This document shows positions 34,943 to 41,205 of a stretch of 41,205 nucleotides of DNA, piece by piece (positions within the stretch are counted from its first letter, which is position 1; every line of letters begins with the position of its first letter). The notes beneath the pieces are model-generated. The model made no database searches. It worked only from the letters and a program-made list of their open reading frames with translations, and was not told the DNA's origin. A program made the translations under genes and the position numbers. Location of the stretch: positions 1 through 41,205 of the forward strand of contig JAFRRO010000036.1 in NCBI GenBank assembly GCA_017428025.1, in the 5' to 3' direction. The DNA is from Clostridia bacterium. GTDB lineage: Bacteria; Bacillota; Clostridia; Christensenellales; CAG-138.

Positions 34943-35877
34943 TTATCCCGGTCGATCCATCGAATCTCATGGAAGCGGCGGCGGTGCACGCCGCGGCGTG
35001 GCAGGCGTCGCACCGCGCGTTCTGCACGCCGGAATTTGCGGAAAGCCATACTACGGAGCGGCAGGCGGCGTATTTACAGCGCAAGCTGGACGCAAAAAGC
35101 CGGATCTTTCTGCTCGTCGACGACGGACCGAAAGGCGTCGTTTCCGTGACCGGGAGCCTTATTGAGGATCTGTACGTGCTGCCGGAGGAACAGGGAAAGG
35201 GGTACGGCACGAAGCTTCTGCGGTTTGCCGCAGCGGTCTCGACCGGTACGCCATCGCTGTGGATCCTCGAAAACAACGCAGGCGCAAGGCGGCTCTATAC
35301 GCGGCTCGGCTTTTTCGAGACGGGGAACCGCAAGATCACTCCGGGCGGGCTCGACGAGATCGAGTTCGCGTTAAAGCCCGAGCGCATGGAGACGGAACGG
35401 CTGATCCTCGACCGGATCAGAGAGACCGATAAAGAGGACTATTTCAACAACATCTCGCACGACAAAAAAGTGCTGGAAACATTCATCTGCCGCTATGCGG
35501 AATCGCTCGAGGAATTCGACTTTTCGACCTACCTCGGACGCGAGGATCTCTTTGCGATCCGCCGAAAGGACACGGGGCGGCTTATCGGGATCATCCTGTA
35601 CTTTGACGAATCCGACGGCGTGTGCGAGATCGGCTACGGACTCGGCTCGGCGTACTGGGGGCACGGCTATGCGACCGAGGCGGTGCGGCGGTTTCTGACC
35701 TATCTGTTCGACGAAAAGGGCATGCACACCGTTACGGCGTCATATTTTACCGGAAACGACGCGTCGCGCCGCGTGATGGAAAAATGCGGCATGACGTATT
35801 CGCATACGAACGAAAAGGAACTGACGTACCTCGGCGTCGAACGCGATCTCATCTATTACTCCGTCGGCAGGGCATAA
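34939..35877 (+). CDS. Tandem (double) GNAT acetyltransferase
   Basis: This 312-residue protein holds two GNAT folds in one chain. The first (about residues 1-150) has LYVLPEEQGKGYGTKLLRFA and ENNAGARRLYTRLGFFETG. The second (about 152-312), RimJ/RimL-like, starts ETERLILDRIRETDKEDYF and has GLGSAYWGHGYATEAVRRFL and NDASRRVMEKCGM. The first domain has a short motif A; the second is complete. The joint near residue 150 looks like fusion of two single genes. GGGGAGG (34924-34930) precedes the ATG. Acceptors unknown. Confidence 0.9.
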   Translation: MIIPVDPSNLMEAAAVHAAAWQASHRAFCTPEFAESHTTERQAAYLQRKLDAKSRIFLLVDDGPKGVVSVTGSLIEDLYVLPEEQGKGYGTKLLRFAAAVSTGTPSLWILENNAGARRLYTRLGFFETGNRKITPGGLDEIEFALKPERMETERLILDRIRETDKEDYFNNISHDKKVLETFICRYAESLEEFDFSTYLGREDLFAIRRKDTGRLIGIILYFDESDGVCEIGYGLGSAYWGHGYATEAVRRFLTYLFDEKGMHTVTASYFTGNDASRRVMEKCGMTYSHTNEKELTYLGVERDLIYYSVGRA

Positions 35878-35882
35878 AACAA

Positions 35883-35921
35883 CGGCCTGCGTGTTCAAAA
35901 CGCAGGTCGTTTTTTTGTTTT
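35883..35921 (+). terminator. Terminator between convergent operons
   Basis: An ACGGCCTGCGT/ACGCAGGTCGT stem (with G-T pairs) and a loop of seven bases is followed by TTTTTTTG. It can serve the plus-strand acetyltransferase genes. The minus-strand thioesterase gene ends at 35924, so it may also act on that side. Confidence 0.85.
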
Positions 35922-35923
35922 GC

Positions 35924-36646
35924 TCAAAGGTTCGGCGCGTAGGTCAGCGCGAGCTTGAAAAGCTTTGCGCCGTTCTGCTCGCCGTACAGAAGATACGCGT
36001 TCTGCGACGCTTCGTGCTGCAGAAGAAGCGTATCCCCCTCCCTCGCCTCCTTGGCGTATTCCGTCTGCACCGACGTGACGGCGCGGCTGCGCAGCTCCGG
36101 CGGCATCAGGTCCTCGGCGAGGTCGAAATAGCGCGTGTTGTTCATATGCCCGTTGAGATCGACATAGCTGTACGGCACGGTGAACGAGCCGGTTTCGGCG
36201 GCCTGCGGCATCTTCGGCGAGACCGGCAGCGCAGGCTCCTTTCCGGTGTGCACGCCGCGGATCCGGATGTCATAGAGCTCCGGAAAGACGACGCGGCGCG
36301 TGTTTTGATCCATCAGCGCCCACAGCGCGCTCGCCTCGACGAGCGCGTTGCCCCGCCGGTCCTCGATGCGGTAGTAGCGCGGGAACAGCAAGTGCATCGT
36401 CTTGCCCGGCCACGAACGCAGGCGGATCGGTTCGTCATAGACCGGCAGGCGGTGAATCTTCGCCTGCTGCAGCGTGACGATCCAGAGAAGACCGCAGTCG
36501 AGCGTCTTCTCGCGCCCCATGCCGAGCTCCGTGGTATGCGCGATCGACGCCTCCTGCAGCAGCGTAAAGAGGCGCGACAGGCGCAGCCTGCGGTTCGCGT
36601 CGGTGTCGGAGCTCAGTATGCGGTATTCGATCGAATAGATGCTCAT
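35924..36646 (-). CDS. Acyl-ACP thioesterase (hotdog fold)
   Basis: This 240-residue protein has two hotdog halves. The first begins SIEYRILSSDTDANRRLRL with GLLWIVTLQQAKIHRLPVYDE. The second has the catalytic-type motif DLNGHMNNTRYFDLAEDL, equal to the D-x-N-x-H-x-N-N-x-x-Y pattern of bacterial acyl-ACP thioesterases. It would release a free fatty acid from the carrier protein. The start at 36646 overlaps the carrier protein stop as ATGA; the frame continues upstream but through arginine-rich, non-family sequence. It is the last gene of a three-gene operon with a carrier protein and an acyl ligase. Confidence 0.9.
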   Translation of the reverse strand: MSIYSIEYRILSSDTDANRRLRLSRLFTLLQEASIAHTTELGMGREKTLDCGLLWIVTLQQAKIHRLPVYDEPIRLRSWPGKTMHLLFPRYYRIEDRRGNALVEASALWALMDQNTRRVVFPELYDIRIRGVHTGKEPALPVSPKMPQAAETGSFTVPYSYVDLNGHMNNTRYFDLAEDLMPPELRSRAVTSVQTEYAKEAREGDTLLLQHEASQNAYLLYGEQNGAKLFKLALTYAPNL

Positions 36647-36897
36647 GCTTTCGGCAGACGTTTGTCGATCGCATCGACGACGTCGCCGAGCGTGGACAGC
36701 TTTTGCCACTGGCGATTCGGGATGCGCACGTCGAACGCCGCCTCAAGCCGGCAGATGATCAGCGTGAAGCCCATCGAGTCGATGCCCGTGTCGGTGTTGA
36801 TGACGGTGCTTTCGTCGAATTCCTTCCCCTCGAGTTCCGGCAGCGAATCGACGATGATTTCTCTCGTTTTGTTCAGAATCTCTTCTCTGCGTGTCAT
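36643..36897 (-). CDS. Acyl carrier protein
   Basis: This 84-residue acidic helical protein has the phosphopantetheine attachment serine in DTGIDSMGF (Ser41), followed by LICRLEAAFDVRIP, as in acyl carrier proteins. It lies between an acyl ligase and a thioesterase, overlapping both as ATGA. It is probably a dedicated carrier for this pathway rather than the housekeeping one, since no fatty-acid synthesis genes flank it here. Confidence 0.93.
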   Translation of the reverse strand: MTRREEILNKTREIIVDSLPELEGKEFDESTVINTDTGIDSMGFTLIICRLEAAFDVRIPNRQWQKLSTLGDVVDAIDKRLPKA

Positions 36898-38252
36898 AGC
36901 CCTTCTCTTTCCCGTTGGATCGCCCAACGCATGATTTTTCCGCTTGCCGTGCGCGGCAGCGGCTTTTCGTAAAACTCGATCCGTTTGATCTGCTGATTGC
37001 GCGGACGCTGATCCAGCACCGGACGGATCTTTTCCCAGATCGCGCCGGTCGGTCGCACTTCGCCCTCCAGCACCAGAATCGGCTGATCGTCGATGAGCAG
37101 GATGCAGGTCGCTTCGCCGCCGAGCGCGTCGGACAGCGCCTGTTCGTACTCCGGCAGATACAGCTTGGTGCCGTCGGACAGCACCAGCATCTCCTTCTTG
37201 CGTCCGGTGAGCCTCAGCTTTCCGTTTTCGTCGATCGTGCCGAGATCGCCGGTGTGCAGCACGCCGTCGATCAGCACCTTTGCGGTGTCCTCCGGCTGCC
37301 GCCAGTAGCCCTGCATCACGCAGGTCGGCGCCGTGAGCAGCACTTCGCCGTCGTCGGCGATCGTGATCGTATCGTCGGGGCAGACGGTCATCGCGTACGG
37401 ATCGCCCTCGCCCAGCGACAGCGCGACACCGGAGCTCGTTTCCGTGAGTCCGTAGCCGAAGCAGACGCGCGCGTCGGTCGCCTTTGCGGCGGTCAGGATC
37501 GCTTCCGGACAGCCGCCCGCGCCGATCAGGATCAGTTTCAGCTCCGGATTCAGCGCGCGATAGCGCAGAAGGAATCCCAAAAGCGCCGGAACGACGCTGA
37601 TCGCCGTCGGACGGAAGAAGACGCAGTCCTCGTGGAAATGCCGCGCGCCGCGTCCCAGCGCCACGCACGCCCCGCACGAGAGTCCCCAGAGAAGTCCGCA
37701 GACGAAGCCGAACACATGATCGAGCGGCAGCATGCAAAGCAGCGTATCGTCCTTCAAAAGCGGCAGCAGCGCGCCGCCGTTATAGGCGGAATTCATCAGC
37801 GAGGCGTCGGTGAGCACGACCGCCTTTGCGCGGCTCGTGGTGCCGGACGTGAAGAACAGAATCCTCCCCTCGCCGCCCTCGGCGGAATCGCAAAGCGCCG
37901 GTTCGAGCGCTTCGACAAGATCGGGATCGCCCCAGAGCGCGTCGAGCTCCGCCTCTCTGATCTGCTCGATCAGCGTTTCTTCGGCGGCGTTTTCGCTGAG
38001 CAGCACGGTTCTGCGTCCCGCAAGCACGGCTGCAAAGATCTCGATCACGCAGTCGAACGAGCCGTCCGCCAGAATCCCGTACGCCCGCTTATCCTCTCCG
38101 CGCAGCGTCTCGGCGCGGACCTGTACGCGCTGCCGAAGCTCCGCAAAGCTGCAGACGGTCCGTTCCCCGTGCTGCGCATACGCCAGCGCGGGCGCTTCGG
38201 GCGTTTGCCGCGCCCGATCCTCCAAAAGCATTTGAAATCCAGAATAACGCAT
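36894..38252 (-). CDS. AMP-binding acyl (acyl-ACP or acyl-CoA) ligase
   Basis: This 452-residue adenylate-forming enzyme has phosphate loop FFTSGTTSRAKAVV (133-146), GYGLTE (266-271), TGDLG (334-338), the hinge LTGRKKEML (348-356) and catalytic Lys439 in LPRTASGKIMR. All key residues are present. It activates a carboxylic acid with ATP and passes it to a thiol. The coupled carrier protein gene suggests that carrier as acceptor. The length is shorter than usual for the family (about 500-550), mainly at the N-terminus. ATG 38252 is preferred for its GGAGGGG (minus strand, 38261-38268). The substrate may be a fatty or aromatic acid. Confidence 0.92.
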   Translation of the reverse strand: MRYSGFQMLLEDRARQTPEAPALAYAQHGERTVCSFAELRQRVQVRAETLRGEDKRAYGILADGSFDCVIEIFAAVLAGRRTVLLSENAAEETLIEQIREAELDALWGDPDLVEALEPALCDSAEGGEGRILFFTSGTTSRAKAVVLTDASLMNSAYNGGALLPLLKDDTLLCMLPLDHVFGFVCGLLWGLSCGACVALGRGARHFHEDCVFFRPTAISVVPALLGFLLRYRALNPELKLILIGAGGCPEAILTAAKATDARVCFGYGLTETSSGVALSLGEGDPYAMTVCPDDTITIADDGEVLLTAPTCVMQGYWRQPEDTAKVLIDGVLHTGDLGTIDENGKLRLTGRKKEMLVLSDGTKLYLPEYEQALSDALGGEATCILLIDDQPILVLEGEVRPTGAIWEKIRPVLDQRPRNQQIKRIEFYEKPLPRTASGKIMRWAIQREREGL

Positions 38253-38274
38253 GTTTCCGTCCCCTCCGCAGGAT

Positions 38275-38303
38275 AGTGTATCATGTTTTTCGCAAGATGA
38301 AAA
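38275..38303 (-). promoter_or_regulatory. Promoter of the acyl ligase operon
   Basis: Reading the minus strand, TTTTCA (38298-38303), 17 bases, then TACACT (38275-38280), with a TG extended -10. It lies about 22 bases before the ligase start. Confidence 0.5.
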
Positions 38304-38317
38304 GAACTTTTCGGTTT

Positions 38318-38347
38318 TTGCAAAAATATGCAAAAAATACGTGCAAA
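38318..38347. promoter_or_regulatory. Possible operator in the divergent region
   Basis: An inverted repeat TTGCA-N6-TGCAA (38318-38333) and a third TGCAAA (38342-38347) lie between the two divergent promoters. A regulator bound here could act on both operons. No regulator gene is visible nearby. Confidence 0.35.
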
Positions 38348-38363
38348 CCGCGTATTGATGCGT

Positions 38364-38369
38364 TATAAT
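38364..38369 (+). promoter_or_regulatory. -10 box for the first flavoprotein gene
   Basis: A perfect TATAAT stands 41 bases before the gene start. The -35 at the right distance (GTGCAA, near 38341) is weak, so an activator may be needed. Confidence 0.5.
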
Positions 38370-38410
38370 AATAAGGATGTGAGAAATCACAAATTTCGGG
38401 AGGAATAAAG

Positions 38411-39799
38411 ATGGATAAGAACATTCGTATCTGCATCGTCGGCGGCGGTCCTGCGGGCCTTTCCGCCGGTATGTACCTGGAACAGAAGGGGTATGAGAAC
38501 TATACGATCCTCGAACGGCTCGACCGCGTCGGCGGCAAGTGCTGGTCCCCGACGTATAACGGTCGCCGCTACGAGATGGGCGCGATCATGGGCGTGCCGA
38601 GCTATTATGCCGTGCACGACGTGGAGGAATTCTGCGGCATCACGCACGACGGTCCGAAACTCAACCGCAACTACAAGAACAAAGAAGGCAAGGTCATCGA
38701 GCCGTTCGAGCCGAAGAAGAACATTCTCAAGATCCCGCGTCTGCTCAAGATGAAGAAGCAGGTCAAGAAGCTCGGCGAGCTTCTCGAAACCAAGTACAAG
38801 GGCTATGACGTCAACGGTCACCGCGGCGTCGCCGAGGGCCGCTACGACGGCTTCTCCCAGGCGAACGCGAAGCGCGAGCCGGTCAAGGGCGAGAACCCGA
38901 ACCTGAAGGATCTCTGCCTGCCGTTCTCCGAGTTCTGCAAGATCAACGGCGTTGAGCTCACGCAGGACATCTGGATCGGGCCGTACACCTCGTTCGGCTA
39001 CGGCTACTTCGACGAGATCCCCGCGGCGTACGTTCTGAAGTATCTGGACTTCCAGACCACCATGAACTTCGTCAAGGTCAATCTGTGGACGTGGAAGAAC
39101 GGCACCCAGTACATCTGGGAGCAGCTCAACGCGCACCTCAAGCATCCCGCCCGTCTGAACAGCAAGATCGAGAAGGTCGAGCGCAAAGACGGCAAGGTGT
39201 ACGTCACCGTCAACGGCAAAGTCGAAGAATACGATAAGATCATCGTCACCGCGCCGCTGTACATCCCGAACAAGCGTGCGGACGGTCAGGTCGGCATGGT
39301 CGATTACTTCGACGCGCGCGAGGACGAGAAGGAGCTCTTCTCCAAGATCGACTACGAGCGCTACGATGTTCTCGCCGTCGAGAACAAGCCCGAGGATCAT
39401 CCGGAGATCTCCTACTACGTGTTCGAGAACATGCAGAAAGAACGCCTCGGTCATCTGATGGTGTACTATCGCCGCTGGAAGGATACCAAGGATCAGGTCA
39501 TCACCACCTATGCGCTGCGCAAGCACAAGGACACCGCCGAGATCCCGTACGACGAATGCAAGAAGATGGTTCTTGAGGACCTCAAGATCATGCACAACCC
39601 GGCTTCCAACGTCGTCAACGAGTGGAGCGTCTACTACTTCCCGCATGTCTTCTCCAAGGACTACAAGGCGGGCTGGTACGACAAGGTCGAGGCGATGCAG
39701 GGCAAGTACGACACGTTCTATGCCGGCGAGATCATGAGCTTCGGCGACATGGACGAGACCGCGGAATACTCCCGCGAGCTGGTCGAACGGTTCTTCTGA
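38411..39799 (+). CDS. FAD-dependent amine-oxidase/protoporphyrinogen-oxidase-like protein
   Basis: This 462-residue cytosolic flavoprotein opens with the FAD-binding fold RICIVGGGPAGLSAGMYLE, then ILERLDRVGGKCWSPTYNGR. These are typical of the amine oxidase, protoporphyrinogen oxidase and carotenoid desaturase superfamily. A later IEKVERKDGKVYVTVNGK and YDKIIVTAPLYIP fit the substrate/FAD domain. GGGAGG (38398-38403) precedes the ATG. The substrate cannot be told from sequence. The gene has a run of Lys-rich helices (about 105-135). It faces a divergent acyl ligase operon and is followed by a second flavoprotein. Confidence 0.85.
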   Translation: MDKNIRICIVGGGPAGLSAGMYLEQKGYENYTILERLDRVGGKCWSPTYNGRRYEMGAIMGVPSYYAVHDVEEFCGITHDGPKLNRNYKNKEGKVIEPFEPKKNILKIPRLLKMKKQVKKLGELLETKYKGYDVNGHRGVAEGRYDGFSQANAKREPVKGENPNLKDLCLPFSEFCKINGVELTQDIWIGPYTSFGYGYFDEIPAAYVLKYLDFQTTMNFVKVNLWTWKNGTQYIWEQLNAHLKHPARLNSKIEKVERKDGKVYVTVNGKVEEYDKIIVTAPLYIPNKRADGQVGMVDYFDAREDEKELFSKIDYERYDVLAVENKPEDHPEISYYVFENMQKERLGHLMVYYRRWKDTKDQVITTYALRKHKDTAEIPYDECKKMVLEDLKIMHNPASNVVNEWSVYYFPHVFSKDYKAGWYDKVEAMQGKYDTFYAGEIMSFGDMDETAEYSRELVERFF

Positions 39800-39812
39800 G
39801 AAACGACACACA

Positions 39813-39840
39813 GAGGGAGCGTATACCGCTCCCTCATCTT
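39813..39840 (+). terminator. Hairpin between the two flavoprotein genes
   Basis: GAGGGAGCG (39813-39821) pairs with CGCTCCCTC (39827-39835) around a five-base loop, followed by ATCTTT. The T-run is short, so it may only partly stop transcription into the next gene. Confidence 0.55.
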
Positions 39841-39857
39841 TGCAAAAGGAGAATACC

Positions 39858-41205
39858 ATGAAATTTTACAAAGACCACTATGACGTCATCGTCATCGGCG
39901 GCGCGCTCGCGGGGCTGTCGGCGGCGCTGATGCTCGCCGAAAAGGGCAAGGACGTGCTGGTGCTCGAGCGCCACAACCTGCCCGGCGGCATCGCGACGAG
40001 CTTTGTGCGCGGCGGCATCGAGATCGAAGCCGCGCTGCACGAGATGATGGGCATCGGTCCCGAGGGCAAGCGCCTCAAGATCGGACAGTTTCTGGAGGAT
40101 ATGGGCGTCAACGTCGACTGGCTCAAGGTGCCCGAGGCGTATCACGCGTCGCTGCCCGGCATCAACGTGACGCTGCATCCGGGCTTTGAGACGTTCGCAA
40201 AGGAGATCGACGCCGAGGTGCCCGGCACGTACGAAAAGGTATTGAAGCTTCTGAACCTCACGCACACGGTGTTCGACTCGGTCAACGAGCTTTCGATCCA
40301 TCCGGCGAGCAAGGTGCAGATGCTTCTGAAGCACGAAGCGTTCGTCAAGACCGCGGGCTATTCGACGCAGGAGGTGCTCGACACGTTCGACCTGCCGCAG
40401 AAGGCGCAGGATATGATCGCGCCGTACTGGATGTACGTCGGCTCCGGATTGAAGGAGCTGCCGTTCACGGTCTTCTGCATGCTGATTGCGGACTACATCG
40501 GCTACGGCTCGTACATTCCGCACAAGTTCAGCCACGAAATCAGTGTGAAGATGGCGGAGCGCGCCGAAGCGATGGGCGTGCAGATCGAATACCGCCAGCA
40601 CGTCGAAAAGATTCTCGTCCGTGACGGCAAGGTCTACGGCGTACGCACCGCGCGCGGCGACGAGATCCATGCGGACTACGTGATTTCCGCGCCGTACCCG
40701 AACAAGGTCTATACCTCGATGATTGAGCCGCTCTTGGCGGTGCCCGAAAAGGCGATCAAGGTCGTCAACGGCAAGCGCATCAGTCTGACCGCATTTTCGG
40801 TCATCCTGATCCTCGACAAACCCGCCGAGGAGCTGGGCATCCGCGATTACAGCATCTTCTACGGCGACACGATGGACACCGAAGTGCTGTACGAGAACCT
40901 TGCGGGGCTCGGACCGTACCGCTATCTGACCTGCATCTGCCATAACCACGCGAATCCCGACGCGACGCCCGAAGGCACCTGCTCGTTCTCGATCACGACG
41001 CTGCCGCGCGTGGACGGCTGGAAGACGGTCACCGCCGACGAGTACGACCGCGTCAAGCACGAGGTCGCAAAGCAGATGATCGACGATATGTCGAAGTATT
41101 ACGGCGTGAACCTTCTGGATCACGTGCTCGAAATCGTCATCGAAACGCCGATGACCGTCGCGCACTACACCGGCATGTGGAACGGCTGCATCTACGGCTA
41201 CGCCC
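39858..41205 (+). CDS. FAD-dependent oxidoreductase, phytoene-desaturase-like (3' end outside)
   Basis: The visible 449 residues have no stop before the window edge. The start is YDVIVIGGALAGLSAALMLAEKG, followed by VLERHNLPGGIATSF. The PGG motif and layout match the CrtI/carotenoid isomerase and desaturase family. The second glycine of the usual GxGxxG dinucleotide motif is alanine (GGALAG), a mild departure. Other parts are VEKILVRDGKVYGVRTARGDEIHADYVISAP, the usual FAD-side element, and GYGSYIPHKFSHEISVKMAERAEAMGV. AAAGGAGA precedes ATG 39858. It could act on a fatty acyl, polyene or isoprenoid substrate together with the neighbouring flavoprotein. Only the C-terminus is missing. Confidence 0.88.
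   Translation, partial: MKFYKDHYDVIVIGGALAGLSAALMLAEKGKDVLVLERHNLPGGIATSFVRGGIEIEAALHEMMGIGPEGKRLKIGQFLEDMGVNVDWLKVPEAYHASLPGINVTLHPGFETFAKEIDAEVPGTYEKVLKLLNLTHTVFDSVNELSIHPASKVQMLLKHEAFVKTAGYSTQEVLDTFDLPQKAQDMIAPYWMYVGSGLKELPFTVFCMLIADYIGYGSYIPHKFSHEISVKMAERAEAMGVQIEYRQHVEKILVRDGKVYGVRTARGDEIHADYVISAPYPNKVYTSMIEPLLAVPEKAIKVVNGKRISLTAFSVILILDKPAEELGIRDYSIFYGDTMDTEVLYENLAGLGPYRYLTCICHNHANPDATPEGTCSFSITTLPRVDGWKTVTADEYDRVKHEVAKQMIDDMSKYYGVNLLDHVLEIVIETPMTVAHYTGMWNGCIYGYA

Noticed and set aside
1..41205. CRISPR arrays, insertion sequences, phage genes, rRNA
   Set aside because: I saw no regularly spaced short repeats, transposase or integrase motifs, phage structural genes or rRNA segments. The only clear repeats are the two units next to tRNA-Cys and the module pair inside the giant protein.

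Overview
The window is about 41.2 kb of GC-rich, densely packed chromosome. The gene content points to a Gram-positive-type member of the Firmicutes, most likely an anaerobic Clostridia lineage. The signs are Shine-Dalgarno sites of the AGGAGG type, extended -10 sigma-A promoters, a sigma factor next to a PrsW protease, a STAS/SpoIIE partner-switching pair, a dockerin-ended giant exoprotein, pxpABC, and DUF6273 and DUF3795 proteins. I cannot name the genus from sequence alone. I see no transposase, integrase, phage gene or CRISPR array.

Layout. (1) 1-612: the 3' end of tRNA-Phe, then tRNA-Gly(GCC), tRNA-Cys(GCA), and two near-identical 124-bp structured repeats. Each repeat ends with a copy of the tRNA-Cys 3' end and is followed by a strong hairpin. 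(2) 666-15646: a regulated envelope locus with an ECF-like sigma factor, a polytopic membrane protein, a PrsW-type intramembrane protease, a terminator, a small two-helix membrane protein, and a secreted protein of 4,070 residues. That protein has a Calx-beta module, duplicated beta modules, two cohesin-like modules and a C-terminal dockerin. (3) 15748-17451: a DUF3592/Tubby-like membrane protein and a small anchored protein. (4) 17561-23966: a STAS antagonist, a membrane SpoIIE-type phosphatase fused to an RsbW-like kinase domain, a GAF-ABC ATPase fusion and an FtsX-like permease. (5) 24054-29072: a DUF6273 membrane protein, then a MoxR ATPase, a DUF58 protein and a membrane partner. (6) 29099-31522: pxpABC (5-oxoprolinase). 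(7) 31560-35877: small accessory enzymes, namely four GNAT domains in three genes, two Cys-rich proteins, an anchored protein and a flavodoxin-fold reductase. (8) 35924-41205: a minus-strand acyl ligase, acyl carrier protein and thioesterase operon, divergent from two FAD oxidoreductases. The second oxidoreductase runs off the window end.

How the genes may work together. Regions 2 and 4 both look like envelope-sensing circuits. In region 2, PrsW-type proteolysis could control a sigma factor and so a giant surface protein. In region 4, a serine-phosphorylation switch sits beside an ABC exporter-type system that carries its own GAF sensor domain. Region 8 looks like the edge of a lipid or polyene modification cluster that continues to the right. 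These functional links are inferences from gene order and domain content. The sequence shows the genes, overlaps and motifs directly.
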